Part shown: piece after piece, positions 1 through 10,860 of the stretch
Layout of the letters: each line of letters begins with the position of its first letter
Numbering within the stretch: position 1 is the stretch's first letter
Assembly (NCBI GenBank): GCA_013397455.1
Contig: VYZB01000119.1
Span: forward strand, 1,861,079 to 1,925,078
Direction: 5' to 3'
Length of the DNA: 64,000 nt
DNA from: Crotophaga sulcirostris
Taxonomy: Eukaryota > Chordata > Aves > Cuculiformes > Crotophagidae
Program-made: the position numbers and the translations under genes
Notes under the pieces: model-generated
Databases searched by the model: none
What the model saw: the letters and a program-made list of their open reading frames with translations, nothing else
What the model was told of the DNA's origin: nothing

Positions 1-345
1 GGGGGCCGGGACTGAGACCGAGGGCCGGGGAAGGGGGCCGGGGCCTGGGGCTGAGGTTGAAGCCGGAGCCGTGGCCGGGAGAGGGAGATGAGGCCGGGCA
101 CAGCCACCGCTTCTGCGCTGCTCGGGCTCCCACTTGCTGGAAGGGAACGGCCTAAGGAGTGACCCGAGGAGGCAGCACCGAGCCGTGGGGTGGGGCAGCG
201 CGGTTGGTGAGGCTCGGGGCTCACAGACACACCCGAGCGGGGCTGGGTGCCCGGCAGAGCCCGTCCTGAAGGCAGTAACACAGTAACACCGGGGGTGTCT
301 GTGGGGCTAAAACTGCCCCGCGGGGGTGCACGCAGAGCTCAGGGA
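1..345. promoter_or_regulatory. CpG-rich, G-rich flank of the MCTS1 promoter (intron 1 side)
   Basis: The first ~350 bases are rich in G+C and CpG, unlike the AT-rich DNA that follows. The opening 60 bases contain at least six runs of three or more G on the + strand, so a G-quadruplex is possible. MCTS1 exon 2 starts at 545 and exon 1 is absent, so this is best read as the downstream shoulder of the CpG island promoter plus the start of intron 1. In amniotes CUL4B lies on the other side of MCTS1, so the promoter may be shared; that gene is outside the window and this is inference. Confidence 0.55.
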
Positions 346-544
346 CTAAAGAGGATTCCCTGCCGTCCCCAGCCCCAGGGGACACATGAGCCTCGTGAGA
401 CCCTGGGTTTAGAACTTGGGCAGATGTGGTACTGGTAAGGCTTCATGGTGAATTTATCAGCCTTTCTGAAGGGTGCTGCTGGGAAAATGGCCCCTCTGGG
501 GCAGCACCGTGTGCATTTCTGACGTGCTTTCACTCGGCTGACAG

Positions 545-697
545 ATTTGATGAAAAGGAGAATGTATCGAACTGCATCCAGCTGAAGACCTCGGTTATTA
601 AAGGCATTAAGAATCAGCTGATAGACCAGTTTCCTGTTATTGAACCATGGCTGAACCAAATTATGCCAAAGAAAGACCCAGTCAAAATAGTAAGATG
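545..697 (+). CDS. MCTS1: MCTS1 coding exon 2
   Basis: The acceptor CAG ends at 544 and the donor GTAAGT starts at 698. The exon begins with the last base of codon 4, then encodes F5-R54, and ends with TG of the Cys55 codon. It carries the conserved [16 protein letters not shown] and [11 protein letters not shown] segments. Confidence 0.97.
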
Positions 698-3600
698 GTA
701 AGTTTCTTTTCTCTTAAGCTTGGCTTCCAGGGTGCTGGGATTGCTTTCCTTTATGTGTTTGTTTTGTATCGTAGATGAACCTAGTGGTTTTGAACAGCAT
801 TTTTATAGATAATAGTCCATGTTATGGCCAGGCCAGAAAGTTTGAGTGTGCTCATCACGCTTTTGAAGATGTGCTGGTAGGATGTTTGAGGAAAACAAAA
901 TACTGCCCAGCAGTCAATGCAACGTATTCCGGGACTCTCCAGGCTTCAGCCTATTGTTTGAAGGCAAACATTCAGCTTTATGGATGTGGAAGCTTGAACT
1001 TGATTTGACTTTTTTACTATTTTGGGCTTGCATTTATATCCTGGATTATTTTCTTTTTTTTTTTTTTTAAATAGCAATATATTTTTTCAGAGTCTTTCTT
1101 CTTGTCCACTCTTCATGGCATTTAAAAAAACCCAAGGAAATGCAGTTTGTGAAGAGATGAATATTTGTAGATTTTTTCTTTTTTTTTTCTTTCTTTCTTT
1201 TAAAAGGGCAGGAAGTGTGCAGGAGGGCAGTGTTGAAGAATAAGCCATAAAAAAAGATTATAGTTTTAAACTTACTTGCTAATTGACTGTTTTAGTTCTC
1301 AGATGCCAAGATAGAACAGACTCTGTGAAGTGAAATGCTTCATTTAAACTAGGAAGGATTTATGCAGCTATTGGAATAATGTTTTTTTCATCTTGCAGTC
1401 ATGAACATATAGAAATCCTCACTGTGAATGGTGAGTTGCTGTTCTTCAGACAAAGAGAAGGGATTTTTTACCCGACGCTAAGGTTGCTTCATAAATGTGA
1501 GTTTCCTGAGGACAGTAAGGGTGGGGAGAGAGGGGAGAGCATGTGATTCAGCAGGACTTCTTTAGAACAGGGTTAAAAAGAACTACTTACATGCATATAT
1601 ATATATATATATATTCCATAATAAATTTTAAAGATATACTATACCTTCTTCACTGTAATTTATTCCTTTGCTATTTCAGGTGCCTGTATGGATTGCTTCC
1701 CCTATAATTAATGTAATGCTATATGTTAAGCAATCTGAACTTTGATGTCTAGGAATTAAACAGTGCAAAGCTCTGCAAAAACCTTGAGAGAGGTTTCCCT
1801 AGGACCCTCCCTGTTGTTAGTACCTATCTTTGTTCTCTTCAGTCTTCCTTTAAACTCTTTTTGCTTCCTTCCAAATACTTGTAGGTTCCTACTAGAAAAA
1901 TATTCCTTAATAATGAGTTTAATCGTGTAATGTGTCCTTGTTTCCTGTAAAGAATTTGTGCTGCATGCTTTTTACTTTTTTACGATTTACTTTCGCATTA
2001 TTTTTCTTGCTGTTCTCACTCTTCTGTTTGATTGGGTAACTTTGATTTGGATTATTGTAGGCGTCCCTTAAAATGTTATTCAGTCAAAACTCTATGTGTG
2101 AAGTACTTCAAGAAGATGTGTGCACTTAAAGGATGGCTTGGAGAGCTGACAGCCTTTGTGAATTTTGTCCATCTTTGCCTTTTTTGTCCTGTTAATGTCA
2201 AACTTTCTTTCCATGTAAGAGGCTATATGTGTAACTTGAGGGATTTAAGACTCCTTGATTTTAAGACCTTTCACCACATGGGCACCTGTGTGATTGTTTT
2301 CACTGGTAAAACTTGTATGTTGAGTGACAATTTTAACAAGTATGTGAGCATGTAGGAGGCACAGACCTAGTGTTGGGTTACCCTTTAATTCTCAGATAAA
2401 AGATGTGGTCTGGGAGAACAGTACTTGTGTCCTTCTGGGACAGTACAGCCCAGTGGGAGCTCCTGTAACTGTTTCTGAAACTTCCTGCCCTCGCAGTGCA
2501 CAATGCATCTAAGTGCCCCATCTAAACTGACTTGATAATGAGTTATTTATGTTGTCATCTTATGTTAATTATAATACTGTATCTTTCCCCTCCTAGACCC
2601 ATTTATTCTACCGCATCAGCAGGTCGATAAAGGCGCCATTAAATTTGTACTAAGTGGAGCTAATATAATGTGTCCTGGCCTGACGTCTCCCGGAGCAAAA
2701 CTTTACCCTGCTGCTGTTGATACTGTTGTTGTATCCTTCTTTAACTATGAATTACTGCTTGCTGTGAGATGAATTAAATGACTGTTCTTGTGTTCTCAGC
2801 TGATCAGAATCTGAATTACTTTGAATTTTAATGGTATTTCATGGAATAGCTGGTAATCTGAAAAGAGCTGCAGCAGAGTTTCAGATGTTATTTGGCAAGG
2901 CTAAAATTGTTTGTTTTTTTTTTTTCTTTACTTGCTGTGATGTTCCAAACCAAATAACTATTCTTGCTGTACAGTTGGGTGGGATGCTGTTCCATTAATC
3001 TAATTGATAAGTGATGCTCCTTTGTGATTTTATGCAGAACTGTGGAAATAGATGAAGTACAGTGTAATTTGTCCCCTACCTCCTTAATCAATCTTGTATC
3101 TTCTTCAGTTATAGAAGAATTTGCTTCTGTTCGCAGGGGATTTTAGAAGGATGATTAGAATCAGCTTTTCTGTAGTCAGGACTTGCTCTACGTGTCTGAT
3201 GAAATTAGCCTATGTAAAATGAGGAAAGTATGCTAATTCACTCCTGCTCATTATATTACTGAGAAAGGAAGCCTGAGCAAATACAGCATTAATAATACCA
3301 AGCTGTGCTGTTCTTTTTAGTTAGATGCTGTAGGAAAAAGATTAGCATCCCATGTTGCTAAGCTTTGAAAAGGGCATCTCTGTTGTCAGTACTTCTGGTT
3401 TCTTAGATTTGTGTCTCAATTTGTCTGTATCTTGGAATCTAAAATGGCCCCACAAACATGCAGTTTTGTTGCAGAAGGGGTGAGATTATCACCTCCCAGT
3501 ATTAGGCACAAAAGAAGAAATGGAGTGTAGTGCTTGGAGATCTTTTTTGGTAACTGCTGTTCGGAGTTCATTAATACAAATACATGCTTTGTTCTACATA

Positions 3601-5547
3601 CTGTGATTCAGTTGTTAAATACAGTGCATGATTTTGCTTATCTTAAGAGCTAGAGCTCTAGAATTACTAAAATGGTAAAAGTTCAACACAGCATTTTGAA
3701 AATTTTGGGAAGTCGTTTCATCGTATTGCTTTTACTTTTCTGAAATAGTTTTAAAAAAAATCTGTTTTCCTTAGCGGTGATTTGTAGGCAATAATGGCAG
3801 AGGGAAAACAACACGCTTTATGTGTGGGAGTAATGAAGATGTCAGCTGACGACATGTAAGTGTTTTAAAAATTGAAATATAACCTGTCCCACATTGCTAT
3901 TCCTATGTTAGTTTGGAATATAAGCACCGCTGTCAAGGTTACTGCATCCCTGTTGCAGGATATGCTGTTTTAAGTTCAGAAGTTTTTGAGATTTCGTTTT
4001 GTTGATTTATATTCAGGGAAAGAAAGGGAGGTAGGGAATCTTTTTTCTACTTCTTGGTTTACCAAATGGAATCAAAATAGTTATTTTCATGTGAATATGG
4101 ACTTTCAGATGCACAACATTAGTCCTGCCACTGAATGTCAGTATTTTTTGTGCTTTCATCATATTTTCTCACAGATCTTACTGAACAAAGAAGTATTTGT
4201 CGAGGGTACTTACTGGCTGGGCTGGGCAAGAGATGTAATTTGGATTTGAAGGGATTGAAAAAGCTGAAGTGATTTTTGTCCACAGGGACAAAAGAGACTA
4301 AAGTCATAATGGTAGCACAAGGTGTGTTGTGTTACAGAGGATGGGGATAGAGTGGGATTACAGCAATTGGGACCTGCTGTAGCTGTTGAGGACAGTGGAA
4401 AGTATAGTAGGTGGAAAGGATAGCTACTTTTGTCCTGGTCCTGTGTCTGCCTCCTGACTTCAAACTGAGTGGCCTTGCAGCTGAATATCCTGTTCCTGTG
4501 AGAAGCAACATGAACTGGAGAGGAAAACACAATTACACTGATTTATGCAGCTGTTAGCGTGCTTTTTTGTGCAGTATTGTTTAAACCAGAAGATGGTGAA
4601 ACAGTGGGATTTCAGTCACTCTGTGTGATTATGATACATGATGTTTTAATGCAGTTAACGTAGCAGCATTTCCCTTCCTGATTACTTTTGGACAAGTATA
4701 AGTAATGGAACACTCAGAGTTAATACAGTAAATTATATTCTCCAGGGGAATGAAATTTGTTCTTGGTCCTAGAGTGATGAGATTTGCCTTGTTTATTATG
4801 ACAAAACTAGATTTTTCCATGGAATAACATACTGGAAAAAAGATGAACACAAATCCAATGCAGCCACACAAAACAATCATTTTTAAAAGATGACATGACT
4901 TAAAATATACAGAGGGATAGAATGTCTGTAATACACTGCAAGTCCTTGGCACTTAATGTTAGCATTTATAGTTCTTTATTAGTGGGTAGATGTCCCTCGA
5001 CTAGCAGCAAAGCAGCTCACCTGCACTTGCTTGTGTCAGTGGTGCACTTGGAACCAGCACTTGTCAGTTCCACATTCCAGCCCTGCTGGGCCACCTCTGG
5101 TGCTTGGAGAGGGGGAGTTGCTTACAGCTGCTGTGCTACTTTGATAGAGAAGGGCTAAAATTAAGAGAAGTAGCAGAAGTGTTGTCTGAAGAGCTGCCTG
5201 CCACTAGAAAGTAGTTAAACAGGTTGTGGAAGGTTGTTGACAAAACGTGGAAGGCAAATATTGTCCTCTTATCATTCAGCATGGGTACATGTAGGAACAA
5301 ATATTGTTTCTTGTCCACCTGCTGTTGAAGATTATGACTTTGTGGATGATAGCTCCTCCCCTTACATTTTACAAATGTTGCATTTTCTAAATGAAATACT
5401 GCGTTTTATACTGCCCTAACACTTAACCTAGCTAATACATCTGTACCTCTTTCCTCCTTCTACAGTGAGAAAGTCAACAAAGGGATTGGTATCGAAAATA
5501 TCCACTATTTAAATGATGGTCTTTGGCATATGAAGACATACAAGTGA
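545..5547 (+). CDS. MCTS1: MCTS1, re-initiation and release factor (5' partial; exons 2-6)
   Basis: MCTS1 (MCT-1) pairs with DENR in the cytoplasm. It helps post-termination 40S ribosomes release tRNA and re-initiate after upstream ORFs. Coding exons are 545-697, 1399-1496, 2597-2730, 3788-3855 and 5466-5547 (TGA). Every intron begins GT and ends AG, and joining the exons gives an unbroken frame of residues 5-181, the family's usual 181-residue length. Residues ~5-90 form the N-terminal MCT1 domain (start [10 protein letters not shown]). Residues ~92-171 form the PUA RNA-binding domain, including [20 protein letters not shown]. The protein ends [14 protein letters not shown]. No ATG between 1 and 544 gives an open frame spliced to exon 2, so exon 1, which supplies about 11 coding bases, lies left of the window. 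The gene is convergent with C1GALT1C1, as in other amniotes. Confidence 0.97.
698..1398 (+). other. MCTS1: MCTS1 intron 2
   Basis: The intron runs from GTAAGT to TTGCAG. It is AT-rich, with a T15 run at 1054-1068 and another T-rich tract at about 1175-1200. I see no interspersed repeat. Short open frames here have no recognisable similarity and are chance. Confidence 0.9.
1399..1496 (+). CDS. MCTS1: MCTS1 coding exon 3
   Basis: The acceptor is TTGCAG and the donor is GTGAG at 1497. The first base completes Cys55. The exon encodes H56-K87 ([20 protein letters not shown] and onward) and ends with T of Tyr88. One residue differs from human: Ile replaces Pro in the REG-FYPTL segment. Confidence 0.97.
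1497..2596 (+). other. MCTS1: MCTS1 intron 3
   Basis: The intron runs from GTGAG to CCTAG and is about 1.1 kb long. It contains an (AT)10 microsatellite at 1595-1614 and is otherwise unremarkable. A 107-codon open frame at 2032-2355 has no recognisable similarity. Confidence 0.9.
1595..1614. repeat. (AT)10 dinucleotide microsatellite
   Basis: A perfect alternating AT tract in MCTS1 intron 3. It is self-complementary and likely length-polymorphic. Confidence 0.95.
2597..2730 (+). CDS. MCTS1: MCTS1 coding exon 4
   Basis: The acceptor is CCTAG and the donor is GTATCC at 2731, a weaker donor than the others. The exon completes Tyr88 and encodes residues 89-132, the first half of the PUA domain ([20 protein letters not shown]), ending in phase 0 after Val132. 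Confidence 0.96.
2731..3787 (+). other. MCTS1: MCTS1 intron 4
   Basis: The intron runs from GTATCC to TTGTAG, about 1.06 kb, AT-rich. It has a T-run at about 2915-2927. I see no mobile element or coding sequence. Confidence 0.88.
3788..3855 (+). CDS. MCTS1: MCTS1 coding exon 5
   Basis: The acceptor is TTGTAG and the donor is GTAAGT at 3856. The exon encodes residues 133-154 ([20 protein letters not shown], then DD) and ends with AT of Ile155. It is part of the PUA domain. At 68 bases it is too short to stand out as an open reading frame. Confidence 0.96.
3856..5465 (+). other. MCTS1: MCTS1 intron 5
   Basis: The largest visible intron (1.6 kb), from GTAAGT to CTACAG. Several short open frames occur on both strands; none resembles a known protein and none keeps a conserved frame. 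No repeat recognised. Confidence 0.88.
5466..5547 (+). CDS. MCTS1: MCTS1 terminal coding exon 6
   Basis: The acceptor is CTACAG. The first base completes Ile155, then 26 codons ([26 protein letters not shown]) lead to TGA at 5545-5547. The exon continues into the 3' UTR. Confidence 0.97.
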
Positions 5548-5700
5548 CACAAAAAGAACTGTATTTCTGCAAAGGAATGCACTTAGATTAAATGTGGACT
5601 GCTTTGTAATTCCTTGTTTTTAATGTGACTGAATGTACAAATTATTTTGTTCTGTGGCTATGCTAAATAAATCAAGTGAATGCAAAAGTACTGTTAGGCT
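5548..5700 (+). other. MCTS1: MCTS1 3' UTR (proximal)
   Basis: From the stop codon to the likely cleavage site just after the AATAAA at 5666-5671. The UTR is short and AT-rich. A diverged copy of this segment lies at 15230-15395. Confidence 0.8.
5666..5671 (+). terminator. MCTS1: MCTS1 polyadenylation signal
   Basis: A canonical AATAAA about 120 bases after the stop codon. A second AATAAA at 5879-5884 and a third at 6540-6545 could serve longer transcript forms. Confidence 0.75.
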
Positions 5701-8470
5701 ACAATAGTTTTCTAGATTTCTTTTTATTACAGTTCTTTTGTTTTGACTTATACCCAAGTCTTCAGTGACTGAAGCTATCTGATGGAAAGATCCTGCATGG
5801 ACTGTGAGTAGACTATATCAAACAAAATGGAGGAAAAAGCCAAGAAATGTTTACATTTTTATGCTCTTCTAAAAGAGTAATAAAGCGTATGTGAAATATA
5901 ATTAATACGGTTTCTAAAACCTCTGAAACATTTCAGAATTTTTTCTTCTGATTAACATCTTGTTAGTCTACCTGTTCCTTGAGAAATCAGTTTTTTTTGA
6001 CGTTTATTTTTTAACTTAATTTATTAACAGCATTAACTTCAGTATTTTACTTAAAGGTTTTCTCTTTTTAATATGCATTTATTTGTATAGGATTTATGAA
6101 CTTAGACTGGTATATGGACTAGAAATTATTTTATGCTGTTCATATCTGAAGAAAAAAAATATATATGTTCAAATTTCTACCTGCCAACACTGTTTGTTAT
6201 AGTGAAGTTTATAGTCAGGGTGGGCGTACTCCAAATGGAGTGTGTGCCAACTTGGTGCCTGATGCTCTACTCCCTGTTTGCCGCCTTATTTTAGGAGCAG
6301 AATCAAAATCACTGTTTAGCAAAGGCATGGTAACAAACATGGTTATCACTGTAGCCAAGAGCAGCTTCTTCAGGTGGAACTTGAAAAGAGATCTCAGCTT
6401 GTGCACACTGCCACATGTACGTGTACCTACAGAATGGGTTAAAGAACACTGTGTATTTGTCTGGATAATCTAACTCTGTTCAGCAACTGCACACCCAAAG
6501 CTATGCCTATGGAAAACAGCCTGTGCCATGGAATCATTTAATAAACTAAGGAAACTTCAAGGTCTCTCACTCAGAACTCTGTCTCTGGAAGCATTTATTA
6601 ATTTTTCAGGTTTCTGTTCTAACACTTGTATTTTATAATGGCAGAACATTATGCTGTGTGCAGGTGCCTTGTCTTGGGGTTGTTCTGCTTGTTTGCTTTC
6701 CCCTCTCTGGGACCTTTACAGAAGATGATGGCAGAGGTGCTCTCCATCTGATTCCAAAGTCAGATTAAGACATGGGAGATGGATTATGTTACCTAATATG
6801 TGCTGCTTTTAAATTTCTCCTGTAAAATTAGTTACAATATTGTACTTCCGACAATGACAGGGTAAATCTCAAACTATTTATTAATGTAGGAAGACAAAAA
6901 TTAAGGTGACTATTATAGCAGTTTTGCAGAGAGAAGTTTGGTCAAACCTTAAACCTTCCCTTCAGGATGCTAATGGACATATTTATGCACCTTAAAGGCC
7001 ACTATAAATGTACTAATTTCTTGTTAGCGCTACAGGGAATCAGTTTGTGCCTAAGTGGTTCTTTTTGCCTAAAACAAGGTAGTCAAGTTCTGCAGCTGCT
7101 TTTTCCCCTTCTGTCCTGTCTCCTCCTGTTGTGTTACACAGTACCTCTCAAATCTGTGATAAGTGAGATTTATTCTGGTTTGAATTGTTAACTCCCATTC
7201 CTGTTCCTGTGCCCCGTGACTGCTGTTGTGTCTTTAATATCCAACACTGCTGACATCAGAATTTTCCTTGCTTTGTCAGAGTATTCTAACCTTCCAAAAA
7301 TGATCCTGTAAGAAGTTAAATAATGCTTAAATTAATTTTGTATATCAATTTAGCAAAAAGTTGTAAAAAATACTAACAAGTGTTACCCAGGCAGCAGTCA
7401 GGTACATGTTTGCCTTGCTGCAAGAGATGATGTGCAACAGGTGAGACACCAAACACCTGAGCTGTGGTAGCTGCCTGGGGCTCCCAGTGGTAGTCTCGCT
7501 GATCTTGTCTAAAATTAAGGACCTGATGCTTAAAACAAAAAAATGTGTGGATATTCTTATCAGCTCTGAAGCAGCTCTTTCGCTTTCCCACCTGTCCCTT
7601 TTGCATCTCAGGAGCGGAGGAGAAATTACAACCGGTCTGTTGAAAAAAAGGAAAGGTGATGTCCTATCTTTTTAGGTCTTCTATGGGTACTGTAGCACCA
7701 GCAAAGCCTGTGACAGTCCTAAAGATAGTACCTCCCTTATGTCTTGAAGCATCCAGATCAGTGAATTCTAAGTGGAGTAAATCATTGAAAGGCTGCTTAT
7801 TCCCTCTTGCTGTGACTGGAAGGGAGCATGACCTGGTAACTTGTATAAAACTGACTTCAGGTGCGCCTCACTTTAAAAACCCACAACAAAGAGAACACCA
7901 ACCAAACCCCACCACACAACCCCTCGCAGGTAGCACTGGGGAGCTCCGTGTATTACTCTGTTGTACATGTAACCCATTTTGTGTAATACCCCAAGAAAAG
8001 TTGGAAGTGCAAGCAGGTGTTGCTCTTTCTGCATCTTGGTGTTACAAACAGCTGTAAATGTTATCTCCACTACATCCGTATTGACAGTTAACCAACAGCT
8101 TCCTTGTCAATACTATTAGCACTACTAACAGGAGTGACAATAATACAGAACCTTTATTCTAATGCACTTCTGTATGAAGTGAAATTTTAAATGAACAATT
8201 ATTCTTGTGCTAACAGGCCCCCTGACCGTGTTAGTACCTACCTACTCAAATACAGTTATCTCTTTCTTTTGTCTGCTTAAGAACAGCAGTGCAAAGGTCA
8301 CCTAATATCACTCTGCTGCAACTTCCCAACAGGTCTCTCTTATGATCTTGCTTCCTGCTAATGCCTTACTGGGTGAGGAGGCTGAATATACAGTGACAGG
8401 TGCTGCATAAAGAGCACAGCTCAAGCTGTTGCCTAGTTTAGTTTAAAAGAAATAGCCTAAAGTTAGTCTG
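5701..8470. other. Spacer between convergent MCTS1 and C1GALT1C1
   Basis: About 2.8 kb of AT-rich DNA between the two 3' ends. It contains two further AATAAA signals for the + strand (5879, 6540), so part may be an alternative MCTS1 3' UTR. Open frames such as 6165-6473 and 7656-8057 have no recognisable similarity. No CR1 or other repeat is evident. Confidence 0.7.
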
Positions 8471-8474
8471 AGGC

Positions 8475-8904
8475 TGCGTCTGTAGACAGTTTTATTGGTA
8501 CGTCTTAGAAAGATATAAAGACATTTTAGAAATGCCTGGAAGAACTGAAAGAATCAAAATCTTGCAAAAATATATTTGGAACAGTAGACTAAAGTTCATT
8601 TGCGTTTTCATTAATAAATATTTACATATACAAACCCCCCATATAAACTTAGTTTCCTTTTATCATAAACATTAACAACTTCTTCATTTCATTCCAGCAC
8701 TGTCAAAAGCCAGAAGCATTTCTGTATAAAAGATCTACAAAAAAGTTCTCCTTCCACTTTTAAAGTCAAGAGTTTTACCGAACCGCAATGTGCAAAAAAA
8801 AATTGTACACCAGTTCCACCAGGTACAAACCCCAAATCTGTTGGTACAAATGCTTTCGGTGAGAAGAACCGACTCTGTGGTTCCAGGCCCTCTCTCAAGA
8901 GACC
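8475..8904 (-). other. C1GALT1C1: C1GALT1C1 3' UTR
   Basis: Sequence downstream of the C1GALT1C1 stop codon on the - strand, running to the AATAAA at 8491-8496. Extent is inferred from the first canonical signal. Confidence 0.7.
8491..8496 (-). terminator. C1GALT1C1: C1GALT1C1 polyadenylation signal
   Basis: TTTATT on the + strand reads AATAAA on the - strand, about 410 bases after the stop codon. It is the nearest canonical hexamer I see on that strand. Confidence 0.65.
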
Positions 8905-9861
8905 TCAGTCATTGTCTGAGCCTGGAGGTGGGAGGAAGATGAGGGCATCGTTGTATGTGTGACCGTAGGGTCTCAGCCTGTAAACGCCGTACATCATCAC
9001 ATGCATGTGGTTCGGGGCCAGCCCACTGAATGTGACAGCCATGTCTGAGCAGCAGCCGTCCACCACCTGCTGAGGGTGACTGGACATTGCTTCCTTAATG
9101 AGCGCTCCGACAGTCTTAGTGTTAAAGATGTCTTTTCCTTCCGAATCTTCCGCGTTCTCGGCAAACACTCCGGTATACTTCAGGCAGATTGCAAGCTGTT
9201 TATCCTCAGCAAGTTTCCAAATCATACTTCCCTGCTCCGGACACTTGTCAGAGTCTTCTAGAACATGGGAGAATCGTCTTAGCGATTCAATGCTTAAGAC
9301 AATTCCTCCCTCCCCATTGACATACTCGAGGTCACCAGATTTCACAGTATGGCCGATATAAAAAGGCTGCGAGGGATCCTTTTTCAGTAAGAAATACTTG
9401 AGGTTTTCAATAATAGCAAACGTTTTTGGATATGCAAGGAAGAACCAGTTGAATTCATCTTTATAGCGTTCATACGCTATCATGTACGCTTTTCTCATCA
9501 TCACCCACACATCGTTAGTGTTGAGGGCTACGGAATCGAACACTCGGACCTTTTCGGAGCTGTAGAACTCGGCCCTGTCGCAGTGCTTGCTCCACGTCTC
9601 CTTCACCGCAGCCCACTGCCCCAGATCTTTCGGCTTCACAAGGATGATGCAATAAACGCGGATGCTGGTGCTGAGCTCCGCGCGTTCGCCTTCCGAAAGG
9701 TTTAACACATCTTCCTTGTTGGGAGCCTGGATGTGGTGGTGCTCGTGGCGATGCGCTTTAGTGCCGTGGCCCACCTTGATGTGCCCGAGGAGCGTCACCA
9801 GCATGCAGAAGGCTCCTCCGAGCACCACGCCCTTCACGAAGGAGCTGCTTTCAGAGATCAT
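8905..9861 (-). CDS. C1GALT1C1: C1GALT1C1 (COSMC), T-synthase chaperone
   Basis: COSMC is an ER type II membrane chaperone that folds C1GALT1 (T-synthase), the enzyme that makes core 1 O-glycans. The frame is complete: 318 codons, the family length, in one exon. It opens [11 protein letters not shown] and ends PPPGSDND. Residues ~9-28 ([18 protein letters not shown]) are the signal-anchor, followed by a His-rich stem (HRHEHHH, ~38-44) and the [12 protein letters not shown] segment. The rest is a glycosyltransferase-31-like lumenal domain ([43 protein letters not shown]). The DxD metal-binding motif of active relatives is absent: the equivalent stretch reads [13 protein letters not shown], as expected for a chaperone. 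A splice acceptor (TTTCTAG) ends 5 bases upstream of the ATG, so upstream 5' UTR exons exist. Convergent with MCTS1. Confidence 0.97.
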   Translation of the reverse strand: MISESSSFVKGVVLGGAFCMLVTLLGHIKVGHGTKAHRHEHHHIQAPNKEDVLNLSEGERAELSTSIRVYCIILVKPKDLGQWAAVKETWSKHCDRAEFYSSEKVRVFDSVALNTNDVWVMMRKAYMIAYERYKDEFNWFFLAYPKTFAIIENLKYFLLKKDPSQPFYIGHTVKSGDLEYVNGEGGIVLSIESLRRFSHVLEDSDKCPEQGSMIWKLAEDKQLAICLKYTGVFAENAEDSEGKDIFNTKTVGALIKEAMSSHPQQVVDGCCSDMAVTFSGLAPNHMHVMMYGVYRLRPYGHTYNDALIFLPPPGSDND

Positions 9862-9868
9862 TTTTCCT
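9862..9868 (-). other. C1GALT1C1: Splice acceptor and start of the C1GALT1C1 coding exon
   Basis: Read on the - strand, a pyrimidine tract ends in TTTCTAG and is followed by GAAAA and the ATG. The AG occupies 9868-9867, so the coding exon begins at 9866. Upstream non-coding exons must lie to the right, in or near the GC-rich gap region. Confidence 0.7.
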
Positions 9869-9949
9869 AGAAAGGAGACGCCCGGTCAGAACATACAGGA
9901 ACACCTGTGTTACTCCGGATTCCCTATGGCTTTAATACGTCCTTCGATT

Positions 9950-10860
9950 TCTAAACCCAGCTGCAGCTGCCCTGCGCCCGGGGACGCGGGCCGCTGGGAG
10001 AGACCGGTCCCGACCCCGGTACTGCCTCGGTGCGACAGACGGCCGGGAGGGCTCCCCGCCCCCCCCTTACAGCCGCCGGTGCGNNNNNNNNNNNNNNNNN
10101 NNNNNNNNNNNNNNNNNNNNNNNNNNNNNNNNNNNNNNNNNNNNNNNNNNNNNNNNNNNNNNNNNNNNNNNNNNNNNNNNNNNNNNNNNNNNNNNNNNNN
10201 NNNNNNNNNNNNNNNNNNNNNNNNNNNNNNNNNNNNNNNNNNNNNNNNNNNNNNNNNNNNNNNNNNNNNNNNNNNNNNNNNNNNNNNNNNNNNNNNNNNN
10301 NNNNNNNNNNNNNNNNNNNNNNNNNNNNNNNNNNNNNNNNNNNNNNNNNNNNNNNNNNNNNNNNNNNNNNNNNNNNNNNNNNNNNNNNNNNNNNNNNNNN
10401 NNNNNNNNNNNNNNNNNNNNNNNNNNNNNNNNNNNNNNNNNNNNNNNNNNNNNNNNNNNNNNNNNNNNNNNNNNNNNNNNNNNNNNNNNNNNNNNNNNNN
10501 NNNNNNNNNNNNNNNNNNNNNNNNNNNNNNNNNGGGCGCGGCCGGGAGCCTCGGAGAGCCCCTGGCGCGGGCCGTATCGCGGGCTCGTTCCCGTGTTCAG
10601 CGTGGGGAACGCGTGGCCCTGGGTAACAGCGAGAGGTGTCTGGCACAAACCCCCCCTTTAGATCCGAAGGGACACGAGTGGGGCCGCGACGGCGCAGGAG
10701 CAGCAGGACCGGCCTCAAACCGTAGCCAGGACCGGATCGGCTGCCGCCGGTCAGAGGCTCTGCCCTGCACTTCCGAACCGAAGCAGCAAACTGTGCTGGA
10801 AGCACATTTCACGGGTTTTCCTCTCCCCGGCATGGAGCACAACATGCACGTTTAGTCAGT
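9950..10860. promoter_or_regulatory. CpG island around the C1GALT1C1 5' end, interrupted by a gap
   Basis: The DNA on both sides of the N run (about 9950-10083 and 10534-10760) is GC-rich with many CpGs, against an AT-rich background on both sides. This fits a housekeeping CpG island promoter with the first, non-coding exon of C1GALT1C1. The exact start site and exon 1 cannot be placed because the core is missing. Confidence 0.65.
10084..10533. other. Assembly gap, 450 Ns
   Basis: An unbroken run of N. It falls in the GC-rich promoter of C1GALT1C1. Open frames that cross it are artefacts. Confidence 1.

Noticed and set aside
91..440. ATGs in the first 440 bases as the MCTS1 start
   Set aside because: Frames from ATGs near 88, 386 and 424 meet stops before or at the junction to exon 2. 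None encodes the short conserved N-terminus.
9951..10805. 284- and 193-codon - strand frames across the gap
   Set aside because: Mostly unknown residues from Ns; the flanks are GC-rich promoter DNA.
9662..10855. 397-codon + strand open frame
   Set aside because: It is antisense to C1GALT1C1 and then crosses the 450-N gap, where stops cannot be seen. Artefact.
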